Shown here piece after piece: positions 46,167 to 54,188 of a stretch of DNA of 64,000 nucleotides. This stretch comes from JAKOUY01 sp037045185 (lineage in GTDB: Bacteria > Actinomycetota > Acidimicrobiia > Acidimicrobiales > Ilumatobacteraceae), in NCBI GenBank assembly GCA_037045185.1, contig JBAOHQ010000008.1:558001-622000 (forward strand). The letters are read 5' to 3'. The translations under genes were made by a program, and so were the position numbers. The notes beneath the pieces are model-generated. The model had not been told where the DNA came from, did not search any database, and was given only the letters and a program-made list of their open reading frames with translations. Position 1 is the stretch's first letter, and each line of letters begins with the position of its first letter.

Positions 46167-47429
46167 ATGACACGACGACATGGGCATCGTCGGTGGACCG
46201 CCGTTGCTGGGGCGCTGGTCGCGCTGCTCACCATCTCCGGCGGACGCGCCGCCGCCACGACGCCACCATCCGGACTTCCCTCCATCGAAGTGTTCGAGAT
46301 GGACCAAGCGGGCTTCTACGATCCGCCGGACCCGCTGCCGGCGGTACCCCACGGGACCTTGCTGCGGTACCAGCCGATCGCCGAGACCGCCATCACCTCA
46401 TCGGGGATCTTCATGCGGATCATGTACACCTCCGAGACGGTGGCAGGCCAGCCCATCGCCGTCACGGGCGTTGCCGTGCTGGGACCGATCAACGGCGAGT
46501 GGCCGCGGGCACGCGAGCCGGAGTTCCCGGCAGAGGGATGGAGCATCCTCACCCTGGGCCACGGCACGACCGGCATCAACATGTTCTGCGCCCCGTCGCT
46601 GAGCCTGCCCGAGGACGGAGGGCGGGCCTTCGACATCTCCGACGTCGACAACGTCGTCCGTGACGACGGGTTCATCGTGGTGGCGTCCGACTTCCAGGGA
46701 CTCGGCACACCGGGTGGCCACCCCTACCTCGTCGGGCAAAGCGCCGGCCGCAACATGCTGGACGCAGCCCTCGCCATCCGCCAGTTCCCGGGCATCTCCA
46801 TCTCCACCACCACGGCGGCCGCCGGCTACAGCCAGGGGGGTGGCGCGGCTCTGTGGGCCGGCGAACTGGCGGCCACCTACGCCCCCGACCTGAAGATGAT
46901 CGGCACCGTTGCCGGGGCGCCCGCCACCGAAGTGGGCGCGCTGGTCGCCGGAGGTGTCGCCGATCCGGGCCGGGCACCGCTGTCGGTCAGCATCGTCGCC
47001 GGGTTCGCCATCGCCTACCCGGAGGCTGCCGCGGCGACCGACTCAGTGCTGACCCGCAACGGTGCTGCGCTGATGAAGACGATGGGTGAGCACTGCTTCG
47101 CCGACGCGATCCCGATGCCGCGCCCGCCGTATCTACGCGGTGACCCCACCACGACCGAGCCCTTTGCCGGGCTGATGACCGCCAACACGCCGGGTCAGGC
47201 GCCGCAGGCCAGCCCGATCCTGATCATCCAGGGTGACGCCGACGAGAACGTGCCCGTCGAGCACACCGCCACCCTGGCCGCCCGCCTGTCCGCGTTGGGC
47301 GACACGGTGGAACGCCGGTTGCTGCCCGGCAAGATCCACCAGACGGCACAGCCAGCGGCCTACCAGGCGGGCATCGAATGGCTGGTTGGGCTCCGAGAGG
47401 GTGCGTCGCCGACGTCGACCTGCGGGTAA
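46167..47429 (+). CDS. Secreted lipase/alpha-beta hydrolase
   Basis: 420 residues from ATG 46167, 6 nt after TACGGT. Signal peptide TRRHGHRRWTAVAGALVALL... ending near GGRAAA. Secretory-lipase features: GWSILTLGHGTTGINMFCAP, FIVVASDFQGLGTPGGHPYL, nucleophile in AAAGYSQGGGAALWAGELAA (GYSQG), acid in LIIQGDADENVPVEHTA and His in LPGKIHQTAQPAAYQ. Two Cys (about 139 and 311) could form a disulfide. Probably hydrolyses extracellular acylglycerols or esters, supplying fatty acids to the lipid-storing metabolism encoded upstream (inference). A strong terminator follows. Confidence 0.87.
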   Translation: MTRRHGHRRWTAVAGALVALLTISGGRAAATTPPSGLPSIEVFEMDQAGFYDPPDPLPAVPHGTLLRYQPIAETAITSSGIFMRIMYTSETVAGQPIAVTGVAVLGPINGEWPRAREPEFPAEGWSILTLGHGTTGINMFCAPSLSLPEDGGRAFDISDVDNVVRDDGFIVVASDFQGLGTPGGHPYLVGQSAGRNMLDAALAIRQFPGISISTTTAAAGYSQGGGAALWAGELAATYAPDLKMIGTVAGAPATEVGALVAGGVADPGRAPLSVSIVAGFAIAYPEAAAATDSVLTRNGAALMKTMGEHCFADAIPMPRPPYLRGDPTTTEPFAGLMTANTPGQAPQASPILIIQGDADENVPVEHTATLAARLSALGDTVERRLLPGKIHQTAQPAAYQAGIEWLVGLREGASPTSTCG

Positions 47430-47442
47430 ACGCCGAAAACTG

Positions 47443-47476
47443 GAGATCCCGCCGGGTGGGCAACCGGCGGGATCTC
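47443..47476. terminator. Strong hairpin terminator after the lipase
   Basis: Perfect 13-bp stem (GAGATCCCGCCGG / CCGGCGGGATCTC) with an 8-nt loop, 13 nt after the lipase stop and 90 nt before the end of the convergent DUF1801 gene. No T-run. The 137-bp gap contains nothing else recognised. Confidence 0.75.
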
Positions 47477-47566
47477 GACAGCAGTCCGCCGTAACGAACC
47501 GATACCCCGTGGGGTACAGGTCAGAGCATAGCAGCGCGACTCGCGTCCTCCTGCCCGTGAGTTGGG

Positions 47567-47950
47567 CTACCTGCCGGCAAGCTCGACGCTTCGGCTGACG
47601 AGCTGCTTCAGGCGGCCCTGGTCGAGGTCGGCGAGCCGCTTGACGTACACGCAGCTGGCTCCTCGACGGTGCGGTCCCAGCCCGTCGAACAGCTCGGCCT
47701 CGATCGACGTATTCAGGTACAGCACGAGCTCCTTGGCGCGCGCCGCGAAGGCGATCACCGGCCAGGACGGCGTGGACCCATTCGATCCGAACCCGACGAT
47801 CGATGTTCCCCACACCACCGGTGGCTTCCCGGTCGCGGCGGCCATCATCCGGCACACCGCCTCGGCATCGGCTCGGCGCTGGTCGTTGGCGATGGCGGCC
47901 AGGAACTCGGCGACATCGGCGTTCGTGGGTCGTGTCTTCGGCTCGGGCAT
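47567..47950 (-). CDS. DUF1801 family protein
   Basis: 127 residues, MPEPKTRPTNADVAEFLAAI. DUF1801 (YdhG-like) traits: RRADAEAVCRMMAAATGKPP, VVWGTSIVGFG and the aromatic core VIAFAARAKELVLYLNTSIE, ending GASCVYVKRLADLDQGRLKQ. Function unknown; the fold is often an isolated small stress-associated protein. TAGGTT ends 6 nt before its ATG, so it probably has its own leaderless promoter although it lies 9 nt behind the small ORF on the same strand. Confidence 0.85.
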   Translation of the reverse strand: MPEPKTRPTNADVAEFLAAIANDQRRADAEAVCRMMAAATGKPPVVWGTSIVGFGSNGSTPSWPVIAFAARAKELVLYLNTSIEAELFDGLGPHRRGASCVYVKRLADLDQGRLKQLVSRSVELAGR

Positions 47951-47959
47951 GACACCAAC

Positions 47960-48082
47960 CTAGGGCAGCGCCGGGCGCCCAGCCAGCAACCCCATGGCGA
48001 CCCAGGACGCCTGACGCGCCACGCCGGCGGTCTGTCGCAGATGGTGATCGTCGATGGAGCCGACCGGCTCCGTGAGGGTCAT
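47960..48082 (-). CDS. Candidate 40-residue small ORF directly behind a radical SAM gene
   Basis: ATG at 48082, 2 nt after the radical SAM stop, to TAG at 47960-47962. Product: MTLTEPVGSIDDHHLRQTAG followed by VARQASWVAMGLLAGRPALP. Third codon positions are mostly G/C, as in real genes here. Adjacency to a radical SAM/AhpD-like pair makes a ribosomally made, modified peptide one possibility, but there is no Cys, no double-Gly leader and no recognised precursor family. It may equally be a chance frame or a remnant. Its stop region doubles as the -10 of the DUF1801 gene. Confidence 0.35.
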   Translation of the reverse strand: MTLTEPVGSIDDHHLRQTAGVARQASWVAMGLLAGRPALP

Positions 48083-48084
48083 GC

Positions 48085-48933
48085 TCAACGGATGCCGAGA
48101 TTGGCGTCGTGACCGTCTGGCATGCCGCGCAGCACGCCGAGCAGGGCAGTCGCCGGCACGGCGAGCGGAAGCACGGTGCGGGTCAGCAGCAGGTCCGTGT
48201 CGAGGCGCCCGGCGCGAACGGTGGGCCCGAAGCTGCCCCAGTAGGCGCCGTCAGCGGTGATCGTCAGCTCACTGGGGATGTCCTGGGCGCGGGGGCGGAC
48301 ACCGATGGAGAGCACGTCGGCGCGCCCACGGCGCACGATCGGGCGGACGAGATGGTCGTGCGCTGCCACGCCGAGCCCGGCGACGAGCTCGCGCAGCGGG
48401 GTCAGCTGCGGATCGTCGAGTGACGCAGCGGTGGTCGTGGCGATGCGAACCCGCACCCCGCGCTCGATCAACCGCGGCACGGCATCGACGACCTTGGCGA
48501 AGTTCTCCGGGCCGCGGGCCAGGTCGTTCACGTCGGGGAGGTGGGAGTCCAGCGAGATCTGCACGGCGATGTCGGGGTGGGCCAGCACCGCCGCCCGCTC
48601 GATCCGATCGCCGGCGAACTGGGTGGCGTTGGTGAGCACGACGAGTGGCAGATGATCGGCCATGGCCAGCACGGTCTCGGGCAGCCAGGGCACCAGGAAC
48701 GGCTCACCGCCGGTGATCCCCAGCCCGGTGAAGCCGAGGTCCTTGGCCTGCTGGGCGACCGCCAGCATGACGCCCGGATCCAACTGGCGGCGCTCGCTCC
48801 GTGGCGAGGACTCGGTGAGGCAGTACGAGCAGGCCAGGTTGCAGTGGTAGTTCGTGTACAACCAGACCCGGCCGGGGAGCACGCCGTCGGCGATCGCTTG
48901 GGCGACCGGGGACTCGGCGATCACGTCGGTCAT
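48085..48933 (-). CDS. Radical SAM protein
   Basis: 282 residues from ATG 48933. The [4Fe-4S]-SAM motif CxxxCxxC is in WLYTNYHCNLACSYCLTESS, followed by the SAM-binding GGEP motif in LGFTGLGITGGEPFLVPWLP, VVLTNATQF and VQISLDSHLPDVND. The C-terminal part (about 200-282) has no extra Cys cluster, so no SPASM or twitch domain. Its wording resembles MoaA/SPASM-type cores, but the substrate is unknown. The ATG shares its A with the stop of the AhpD-like gene (TGATG), so the two are translationally coupled; a 40-codon ORF follows 2 nt after the stop. Confidence 0.88.
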   Translation of the reverse strand: MTDVIAESPVAQAIADGVLPGRVWLYTNYHCNLACSYCLTESSPRSERRQLDPGVMLAVAQQAKDLGFTGLGITGGEPFLVPWLPETVLAMADHLPLVVLTNATQFAGDRIERAAVLAHPDIAVQISLDSHLPDVNDLARGPENFAKVVDAVPRLIERGVRVRIATTTAASLDDPQLTPLRELVAGLGVAAHDHLVRPIVRRGRADVLSIGVRPRAQDIPSELTITADGAYWGSFGPTVRAGRLDTDLLLTRTVLPLAVPATALLGVLRGMPDGHDANLGIR

Positions 48934-49544
48934 CAGCCGTTCACCACCCGTGACGCGTCGACGAGGTCGATCGTGGGGTCCGCCGGTCGGGCGGCGAACC
49001 CGTCGCGCTCGAGCCGGGTGAGCGTTGCCTCGGAGGTGGGAAGCTCGAACCCGGTAGCCAGCCGGTTGAGGAACATCGTCGCCCCGATGGTCACGCTGAG
49101 CTCGACGAGCAGGTGGTCGGCCCACGCGGCCCGGGCCGCGCTCCAGATCTCGTCGGCGATTGGTCCGACGGATCCGGCCATCGCATCGATCCATCGGATC
49201 AACGCCACCTCGGCCGGGTCGGCGAACGTCTCGGCCAGCGGGATCTCTCCACGCAGGGCGCGCACCTCGTCGGCTGACAACCCGACGTCCAACGCCACCG
49301 CGGTGTGGGCGTGAATGCAGTACCGGCAGCCGAGCAACGCCGACGTGCGAAGGATGGCGAACTCCTTGTGCCGGGTGGACGCAGCCCCCGGACCGAGCGC
49401 CGCACCGACGAACCCGAGCGTGGGTCCGAGGAGCTCTGGGACGGTGGCCAGCGCGGCGACGATGGGCCCCGGATCGCCGTTGGCGAAGTATCCCTGCGCC
49501 GTCATCGGCGCGGTGGTCTCGTCGAGCAGCTCGATCCTCGGCAT
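48933..49544 (-). CDS. Carboxymuconolactone decarboxylase/AhpD-like protein
   Basis: 203 residues from ATG 49544 (MPRIELLDETTAPMTAQGYF); an upstream ATG at 49586 would add 14 less typical residues. The AhpD-like active-site helix is TSALLGCRYCIHAHTAVALD (CxxC plus His), with a second helical half RWIDAMAGSVGPIADEIWS. Such proteins act as thiol-dependent peroxidases or accessory redox enzymes. Coupled to the radical SAM gene by the TGATG junction, it may handle a reactive intermediate or reduce a thiol for it (inference). Divergent from the methyltransferase across a 16-bp imperfect palindrome. Confidence 0.85.
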   Translation of the reverse strand: MPRIELLDETTAPMTAQGYFANGDPGPIVAALATVPELLGPTLGFVGAALGPGAASTRHKEFAILRTSALLGCRYCIHAHTAVALDVGLSADEVRALRGEIPLAETFADPAEVALIRWIDAMAGSVGPIADEIWSAARAAWADHLLVELSVTIGATMFLNRLATGFELPTSEATLTRLERDGFAARPADPTIDLVDASRVVNG

Positions 49545-49609
49545 GCCGCCATCTTCGCCGCACCGCGTCGGCGGCACGAGCTTCATGGCGAGAGTTTCTC
49601 AGTTGTTTC

Positions 49610-49625
49610 CGGTCCACGTGAACCG
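49610..49625. promoter_or_regulatory. Imperfect 16-bp palindrome between the AhpD-like and methyltransferase genes
   Basis: CGGTCCACGTGAACCG is self-complementary except for one pair. It covers the -35 position of the methyltransferase promoter (TAGCCT -10 at 49643-49648, 7 nt before ATG) and lies 24 bp upstream of the longer AhpD-like start. Confidence 0.35.
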
Positions 49626-49655
49626 ACGTCGACGGCGGCCCATAGCCTCCGGAAC

Positions 49656-50312
49656 ATGACCGCTGAGCCGCTCGCCTACCAGGACCGACTCCACTGGGAG
49701 ACCGTGTGGCAGTCAGCGCAACCCGATCATCTGAGCTGGTACCAATCCACACCCGATCGCTGACTGGCAACCGTGCGCCGCGTGACGGCGCGGTCAGCGG
49801 CACCATCCCCGTCCCGGGTGGTGACGGTTGGGGCGGGGGCCTCACCACTCGTCGGTGACCTGCTGGCGGCGGGCTACGTGGTGATCGCCGTCGACATCGC
49901 CCAGGCCGCGCTGGACGCGTTGGGCGCCGCGTTGTCCGAGCCGGCGCGGCGAGTGGCCGCCGAGCGGTTGACGACCGTGGTCGCCGACGTCCGCGAGTTG
50001 CGCCTTGCTGAGGCTGTCGATGTGTGGCACGACCGGGCCGTGTTCCACTTCTTCGTCCAACCGGCCGACCGCGCCGCGTACGTGACCGCTGCGGCGCACG
50101 CCGTACAGCGCGGCGGCCACCTCGTCATCGCCACGTTCGCCCCCGATGGGCCCACCAGGTGCAGCGGGTTACCGGTGATGCGTCACGACACGGCGTCGTT
50201 GCGCGAGACGTTCGACTCGGCGTTCGACCTGGTCGACAGCGCCGAGGCCGACCACGTCACGCCGTCGGGCGGCGCGCAGCGTTTCACCCACGCCGTGCTG
50301 CAGCGCCGCTGA
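49656..50312 (+). pseudogene. Class I SAM-dependent methyltransferase with in-frame TGA
   Basis: 218 codons. Start MTAEPLAYQDRLHWETVWQS and LSWYQSTPDR, then TGA at 49761-49763, then the same frame continues LATVRRVTA with the SAM-binding RVVTVGAGASPLVGDLLAAG, AVDIAQAAL, VVADVRELRLAEAVDVWHDR and AVFHFFVQPADRAAYV. Relatives read roughly WYQPTPxxSLxxI at the break, so TCA (Ser) changed to TGA would explain it. Unlike the frameshifts elsewhere this is a substitution. Either a real nonsense mutation or a base-call error; the rest looks intact. The substrate of the family is unknown. Confidence 0.75.
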
Positions 50313-50326
50313 ACGGACGCCGATCC

Positions 50327-51181
50327 TCAAAGGTCGAGATGTGCGTGGTCCGGCGGCGCCACCGGATACCCGTGGCTGATCCAGCTGCGCACACCACCAA
50401 TCAGGTCACGGACGTGGGTGAATCCCAACCGGACCAGGTTGGCCGCGGCGAGCGAGGAGCTGTACCCCCCGTTGCACACGATGACCAGCGGCTGGTCCAG
50501 CCCGGTCACGGCCGGGTGGTGGTAACCGTTGGCCGGATCGAGGTGCCATTCGAGGACGGTCCGCGGCACATGGATCGACCCGGCGATGACCCCCATCCGG
50601 CAGCGATCCGTGTGTGACCGGGTATCGACGACCAGCGGACCCGATGGTCCGGCGCATTCGGCGGCGAGCGCGGACGCCGTCACCCGCCGGATCGTCGCTC
50701 GAGCCTCCCACAACAGGTCGTGCACGGTCGTGCGCGATGCCCGGCGGTAGATCACGATGTCCTCGGCCAGCTGGTGGGTCTCCCGAGTCATCCCGAGCTC
50801 GGCGAAGGTCTCCCCGAGGAGCACATCGAGCAGACGGCTGAGGCCCAGCACTCCACCCCGGTCGAGGTGATGCACCGCCTGATGAACCGCGGCACGCTGC
50901 CGCTCGGCGGGCAACCCCGAGACGCATTCGTCGAGAAACGCAACGGCGAACGGTTCGACCTCATGATCGAGCGGCTCTGCCCCGGCGAGGACCAGTGACA
51001 CCGACCGTTCCGACGTCACCGCCAGATCCGCACCCGGGGAAGCGCTGCACACCACCAGCACCCGCCGGGCAGGCCGGCGAGCGACGACCCACGTCCAGTC
51101 ACAGGCCGATCCCGGGTGCGCTCCCACTCCGGCGAGACTACGAGTGGCCGCGGACGGCTGCCCCGAAACCGTGCGGAACAA
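50327..51181 (-). CDS. Methyltransferase-like domain fused to rhodanese domain
   Basis: 284 residues from a TTG at 51181; the start is uncertain and a GTG about 18 codons in is possible. About 30-145 read like a worn class I methyltransferase: RRVLVVCSASPGADLAV in the SAM-loop position and FAVAFLDECVSGLPAERQRA then VHHLDRGGVLGL. About 155-284 is rhodanese: LVVDTRSHTDRCRMGVIAGS, RTVLEWHLDP and the persulfide Cys loop VIVCNGGYSSSLAAANLVRL with DLIGGVRSWISHGYPV. A rhodanese with intact Cys can move sulfane sulfur. Lies 87 nt downstream of the ECF sigma-MDMPI pair on the same strand. Confidence 0.7.
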   Translation of the reverse strand: MFRTVSGQPSAATRSLAGVGAHPGSACDWTWVVARRPARRVLVVCSASPGADLAVTSERSVSLVLAGAEPLDHEVEPFAVAFLDECVSGLPAERQRAAVHQAVHHLDRGGVLGLSRLLDVLLGETFAELGMTRETHQLAEDIVIYRRASRTTVHDLLWEARATIRRVTASALAAECAGPSGPLVVDTRSHTDRCRMGVIAGSIHVPRTVLEWHLDPANGYHHPAVTGLDQPLVIVCNGGYSSSLAAANLVRLGFTHVRDLIGGVRSWISHGYPVAPPDHAHLDL

Positions 51182-51268
51182 TTGCGAAACTCTGGCCCAC
51201 GAAGGCTGGCTTGGGAGACCGTCTGAGCTTCGACATCGCCGCGACCAGGGATCTCGTGAGTCGGCGTG

Positions 51269-52192
51269 TCACACGGCGATGGCATGGGCGGCGCGCAGCA
51301 TGGCGTCGATGTACGCCGGATCGCCTTCGCGCTGATGCCGCAGTTCGGTTGGGTCGAGCCGCCGTGCGGCGAGCCGGCAGTAGTCGACCACGTCGGCCAC
51401 GATCAGGTGTCGGTGGCTGGGATCGTTGGGGGTGCCGGCGGGGAGGTCGTAGGTGCCGCCACCCGGACCGGTGAGCACCACCCGGGTCGGTTGAATCGCC
51501 GGCCCGTTCGTGATGGCGAGCAGGACCGGGAGCCCTCCGACCGAGGTCGAGGACATGGCCCGCAGCTCTCCGGGCGTCGGAGTGTCGAGCGGGCGCCCCG
51601 TCGCCCGGCGGATGTCGTCGGCATGGGTCCAGATCTCGAAGGAACGGGCAACCAGCGCCGTCGCCGCGTCGAACGGCCAGGCATGCAGCGGTAGCGGCGC
51701 GGCCGGGTCGAACGACGGGCTGCGCACATGGTCGAGGACGCGCCCGGCCGCGGCGCCCCAGCGCTGGACGGCCACCGACACGTCCGCAGCCGCCAGCTCG
51801 GCCACTGCGTCGAGCCCCATGTCGAGATGGCTGATCGTCGTGGAGACGCCGGCAGGCGTCGGTGGCAGGTCGGTGAGGCCGAACTGGCGCTCCGTGTACT
51901 CCTCGATCACGGTGACGTGGGCGACAAGCTCGTGCACGGACCAGGCGTAGGGGTCCGCCGGCAGCGACCACTCGGCGCCCTCGAGCTCGTCGAGGAGCTC
52001 GGCCATGGCGGCAACCCGCAGCGCGTACAGCTCTGGCGCCGGTACCGGGACTGCATGCGGTCGCGGCCGCTCGCCAGCCGCGGCGATCACTCGACGGCGC
52101 ACGTCGATCGGGGGCGTCACGGCAACCGCCTCGGCGAGTGCGGCCATCACGTCGTCGGCGCCGAGGTGGTCAATGAAGCTGTCGTCACTCAT
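51269..52192 (-). CDS. MDMPI/DinB-fold protein coupled to an ECF sigma factor (candidate anti-sigma)
   Basis: 307 residues from ATG 52192, overlapping the sigma stop (ATGA). Residues 1-50 (MSDDSFIDHLGADDVMAALA...IDVRRRVIAAAGE) look like the N-terminal helices of anti-sigma proteins. From about 60 the mycothiol-dependent maleylpyruvate isomerase fold is clear: LRVAAMAELLDELEGAEWSL, WSVHELVAHVTVIEEYTERQ (metal His) and FEIWTHADDIRRATGRPLD (second His region). A C-terminal MDMPI_C-like part follows. Position and N-terminus suggest it controls the sigma factor, perhaps sensing thiol state through mycothiol; this is inference. No membrane helix. Confidence 0.75.
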   Translation of the reverse strand: MSDDSFIDHLGADDVMAALAEAVAVTPPIDVRRRVIAAAGERPRPHAVPVPAPELYALRVAAMAELLDELEGAEWSLPADPYAWSVHELVAHVTVIEEYTERQFGLTDLPPTPAGVSTTISHLDMGLDAVAELAAADVSVAVQRWGAAAGRVLDHVRSPSFDPAAPLPLHAWPFDAATALVARSFEIWTHADDIRRATGRPLDTPTPGELRAMSSTSVGGLPVLLAITNGPAIQPTRVVLTGPGGGTYDLPAGTPNDPSHRHLIVADVVDYCRLAARRLDPTELRHQREGDPAYIDAMLRAAHAIAV

Positions 52193-52758
52193 GGCCGTCC
52201 GACCTCCTCGGTTCGACGTAGCTCGGCCGCCAGTCGCTGCAATCCGAGACGGATCCTCGACTTGGCGGTGCCTTCGCTCGTGTCGGTCGCGACGGCGACC
52301 TGGCGAAAGGTGAGGCCCTCGAAGTATGCCAACTCGATTGCCCGGCGTTGCGGCTCGGGGAGCTCGTCGAGGGCGGCGCGGACGCGCTCGCCAGCGATCA
52401 TGGCGATGGCCACCTCGTCGACGTTGGGCACCCACGTCGGGAGCGCAGAACGGGCGCGCCCCTCGGTCGAGGCCCGCCGGCCGTGGCGCCGGAGGTGGTC
52501 GATGCATCGCCGCCGGCCGATCGTCACCAGCAGCGCCCGCAAGCTTCCTCGGGCCGGGTCGAACCGTTCGGGGTGATCCCAGACGGCGAGGAAGACCTCC
52601 TGGCAGATGTCCGCTGCATGCGCAGCACCCACCAGGCGCGCCGCGACCCCGTACACGACCGAGCCGAACTGGTCGTACAGCGTCGCCAACGCCGAGTCGT
52701 CGCCGGCGACGACTCGGGCGACGAGCGACCGCTCCCACGAGTCATCGGCGTCCGACAC
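52189..52758 (-). CDS. ECF-type RNA polymerase sigma factor
   Basis: About 189 residues from GTG 52758, 8 nt after TACGAT; in-frame starts also exist at 52794 and 52809. Sigma2: ARVVAGDDSALATLYDQFGS and AADICQEVFLAVWDHPERFD (2.2), RALLVTIGRRRCIDHLRRHG (2.4). Sigma4: ALDELPEPQRRAIELAYFEG then LTFRQVAVATDTSEGTAKSR, the helix-turn-helix contacting -35. It directs polymerase to a stress-type regulon. Coupled to the MDMPI-fold protein by ATGA, and upstream of the rhodanese fusion, suggesting a thiol/sulfur stress module. Confidence 0.9.
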   Translation of the reverse strand: MSDADDSWERSLVARVVAGDDSALATLYDQFGSVVYGVAARLVGAAHAADICQEVFLAVWDHPERFDPARGSLRALLVTIGRRRCIDHLRRHGRRASTEGRARSALPTWVPNVDEVAIAMIAGERVRAALDELPEPQRRAIELAYFEGLTFRQVAVATDTSEGTAKSRIRLGLQRLAAELRRTEEVGRP

Positions 52759-52835
52759 TTCTCGCGATCGTAGACGTGGCGGGTGTCGCACCATGACCGA
52801 GCCGAGCACCGTTGCGCCGGGATCCCGATGACCGC

Positions 52836-53660
52836 TCAGGCGAACAGCGGCGAGGCGAGGCCGTGACGCCGGGCCACCTCGATGATCCCCGCGAGCGACT
52901 CGGCCGTCGGCGCGCCGGACGGAGCGTTGGCGGACATGTCGGCGAAGAACCCAGAGGCCCGGTGGCCCGACGTGATCACCCGAACGCGGGCGCCATCGGT
53001 CAGCATCCGGTACGAGTGCAATGCGCCGCCCGGCACGCGCACGACATCACCGGATCGGAGCACCGACGGGTCGTCGCCGATGGTGACCTCGACCTCGCCG
53101 TCGATCCCGATGTACGCCTCGTCCCATGGATGCGAGTGCGGCGGCGGTCCGGAGTCACGTGGGCCGGTCAGCTCGAAGATCTCCAGCTGCCCGCCGGCGA
53201 CGTCGACGGTGACCGTGTCGTCGAGCACGTGCAACGTCTGGCCGGTCAGCTGCTCGGAACGTGCTGCCGCGGCCCGCTCGTGGATCGCCAGGTCGAACAC
53301 GTGGCGGAACTCGACGACCTTGCCATCGGCACCGAACCGCCACAGATGCACCTCCGTCGTCATCGGGACCGATCCGCCTCCGATGAAGGCGCCCGCGTGA
53401 CGGAGGGGCACGGCGACGAAATCACCGTCGACGCACAGCGCCAGCGGTTCGAAGTGGGTCAGCGTCACCGTCGCCGCCAGGGCGGAGAAGAACCCGGCCA
53501 CGTCCTGCTTGCCGTGCCGCTCGCGCAGGTAGTCGAGGCCGGTGTCGCGAATCCCGACCTCCCACTCGACGTCGTCGTCCAGGTACTCGAGGATCGCGTC
53601 GACGTCACCGTTCGTGAACGCCTCGTAGATCGCAGCCACCGTTGCCGCATGATCGGCCAT
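52836..53660 (-). CDS. SnoaL-like (NTF2 fold) and cupin fusion protein
   Basis: 274 residues from ATG 53660, preceded by GGGAGTGGAG; an earlier in-frame ATG at 53690 lacks a site. Residues 1-130 are a SnoaL/NTF2-like barrel (TVAAIYEAFTNGDVDAILEY, DDDVEWEVGI, HVFDLAIHE). Residues 145-240 are a cupin: ELTGPRDSGPPPHSHPWDEA (HxH...E metal motif), YIGIDGEVEVTIGDD and VVRVPGGALHSYRML (second motif His). Function unknown; NTF2-like domains often act as isomerases or hydrolases and cupins as dioxygenases or sensors. Separate from the sigma operon by 77 nt. Confidence 0.8.
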   Translation of the reverse strand: MADHAATVAAIYEAFTNGDVDAILEYLDDDVEWEVGIRDTGLDYLRERHGKQDVAGFFSALAATVTLTHFEPLALCVDGDFVAVPLRHAGAFIGGGSVPMTTEVHLWRFGADGKVVEFRHVFDLAIHERAAAARSEQLTGQTLHVLDDTVTVDVAGGQLEIFELTGPRDSGPPPHSHPWDEAYIGIDGEVEVTIGDDPSVLRSGDVVRVPGGALHSYRMLTDGARVRVITSGHRASGFFADMSANAPSGAPTAESLAGIIEVARRHGLASPLFA

Positions 53661-54028
53661 CTCCACTCCCTCCGTGTCGGCGCCCTCCATCGGACGCGCT
53701 CTTCCACTCCTTCGCCCGCCGGACCCGAACGGATCACTGCTCGTTCAGCGCCGCCGGAGGAATCGCCCGCGGAGGCGATGGCCGCCGCTCGCCAACGTTG
53801 GGTCGGACTACCCCCTGACGGTCGTGCGGCACGTCAGTCGGGTCGGAAGCGATCCGTCCGGGGACGAGCACGGAGTCGTCAGCTGCGGAACGGGGCCGGG
53901 TCTACATGATCCACGAGTACTGCCGCGCACGTGCACACGTCGGCACCCATCCCCACGCGTCAGCGCCAACTCGTGCCGCAACGGGGCGACCCCCGAGCGG
54001 AGACCAACGAACCGCGTTCGCGAACGAA
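53661..54028. other. Intergenic region without a recognised gene
   Basis: About 370 bp between the SnoaL-cupin gene and the tRNA-Ala hairpin. I see no convincing coding frame, and GC-rich frames here lack any family signature. A perfect 12-bp palindrome CGTTCGCGAACG lies at 54015-54026 just beyond the hairpin. It presumably contains the promoter of the SnoaL-cupin gene, whose elements I cannot place. Confidence 0.5.
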
Positions 54029-54050
54029 CCGCAGGTGCTCTGACCTGCGG
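54029..54050 (-). terminator. Hairpin downstream of tRNA-Ala
   Basis: 8-bp stem CCGCAGGT/ACCTGCGG with a 6-nt loop, 5 nt beyond the CCA end of the minus-strand tRNA. Position suggests transcript termination or a processing barrier; no U-run. Confidence 0.55.
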
Positions 54051-54055
54051 CTTCG

Positions 54056-54131
54056 TGGTGGAGCTGAGGGGAATTGAACCCCTGACCTCTTCCATGCCAT
54101 GGAAGCGCTCTGCCAACTGAGCTACAGCCCC
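54056..54131 (-). tRNA. tRNA-Ala (anticodon GGC), CCA encoded
   Basis: Minus strand reads GGGGCTGTAGCTCAGTTGGC at the 5' end (acceptor and D arm), anticodon stem CTTCC/GGAAG with loop ATGGCAT (GGC in the middle), T arm AGGGGTTCAATTCCCCT and acceptor strand CAGCTCC, then A and CCA. All acceptor pairs form, with one G-U. GGC reads GCC, the dominant Ala codon in this GC-rich genome. Confidence 0.97.
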
Positions 54132-54188
54132 GCGATTGCTCGTGGAGGCGGATAGAAGATATCAGCGCGGGCCGAGGATCCCCAACCC

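Noticed and set aside
47567..48082. DUF1801 as a functional member of the radical SAM operon
   Set aside because: It has its own well-placed leaderless -10, and DUF1801 proteins have no known link to radical SAM chemistry.
49656..50312. Selenocysteine or recoding at the in-frame TGA
   Set aside because: The position corresponds to a non-catalytic Ser in relatives and I see no convincing SECIS-like structure after it.
53661..54055. Small protein-coding genes in the gap before tRNA-Ala
   Set aside because: Open frames there have no family similarity, no start context and composition like the shadow frames.
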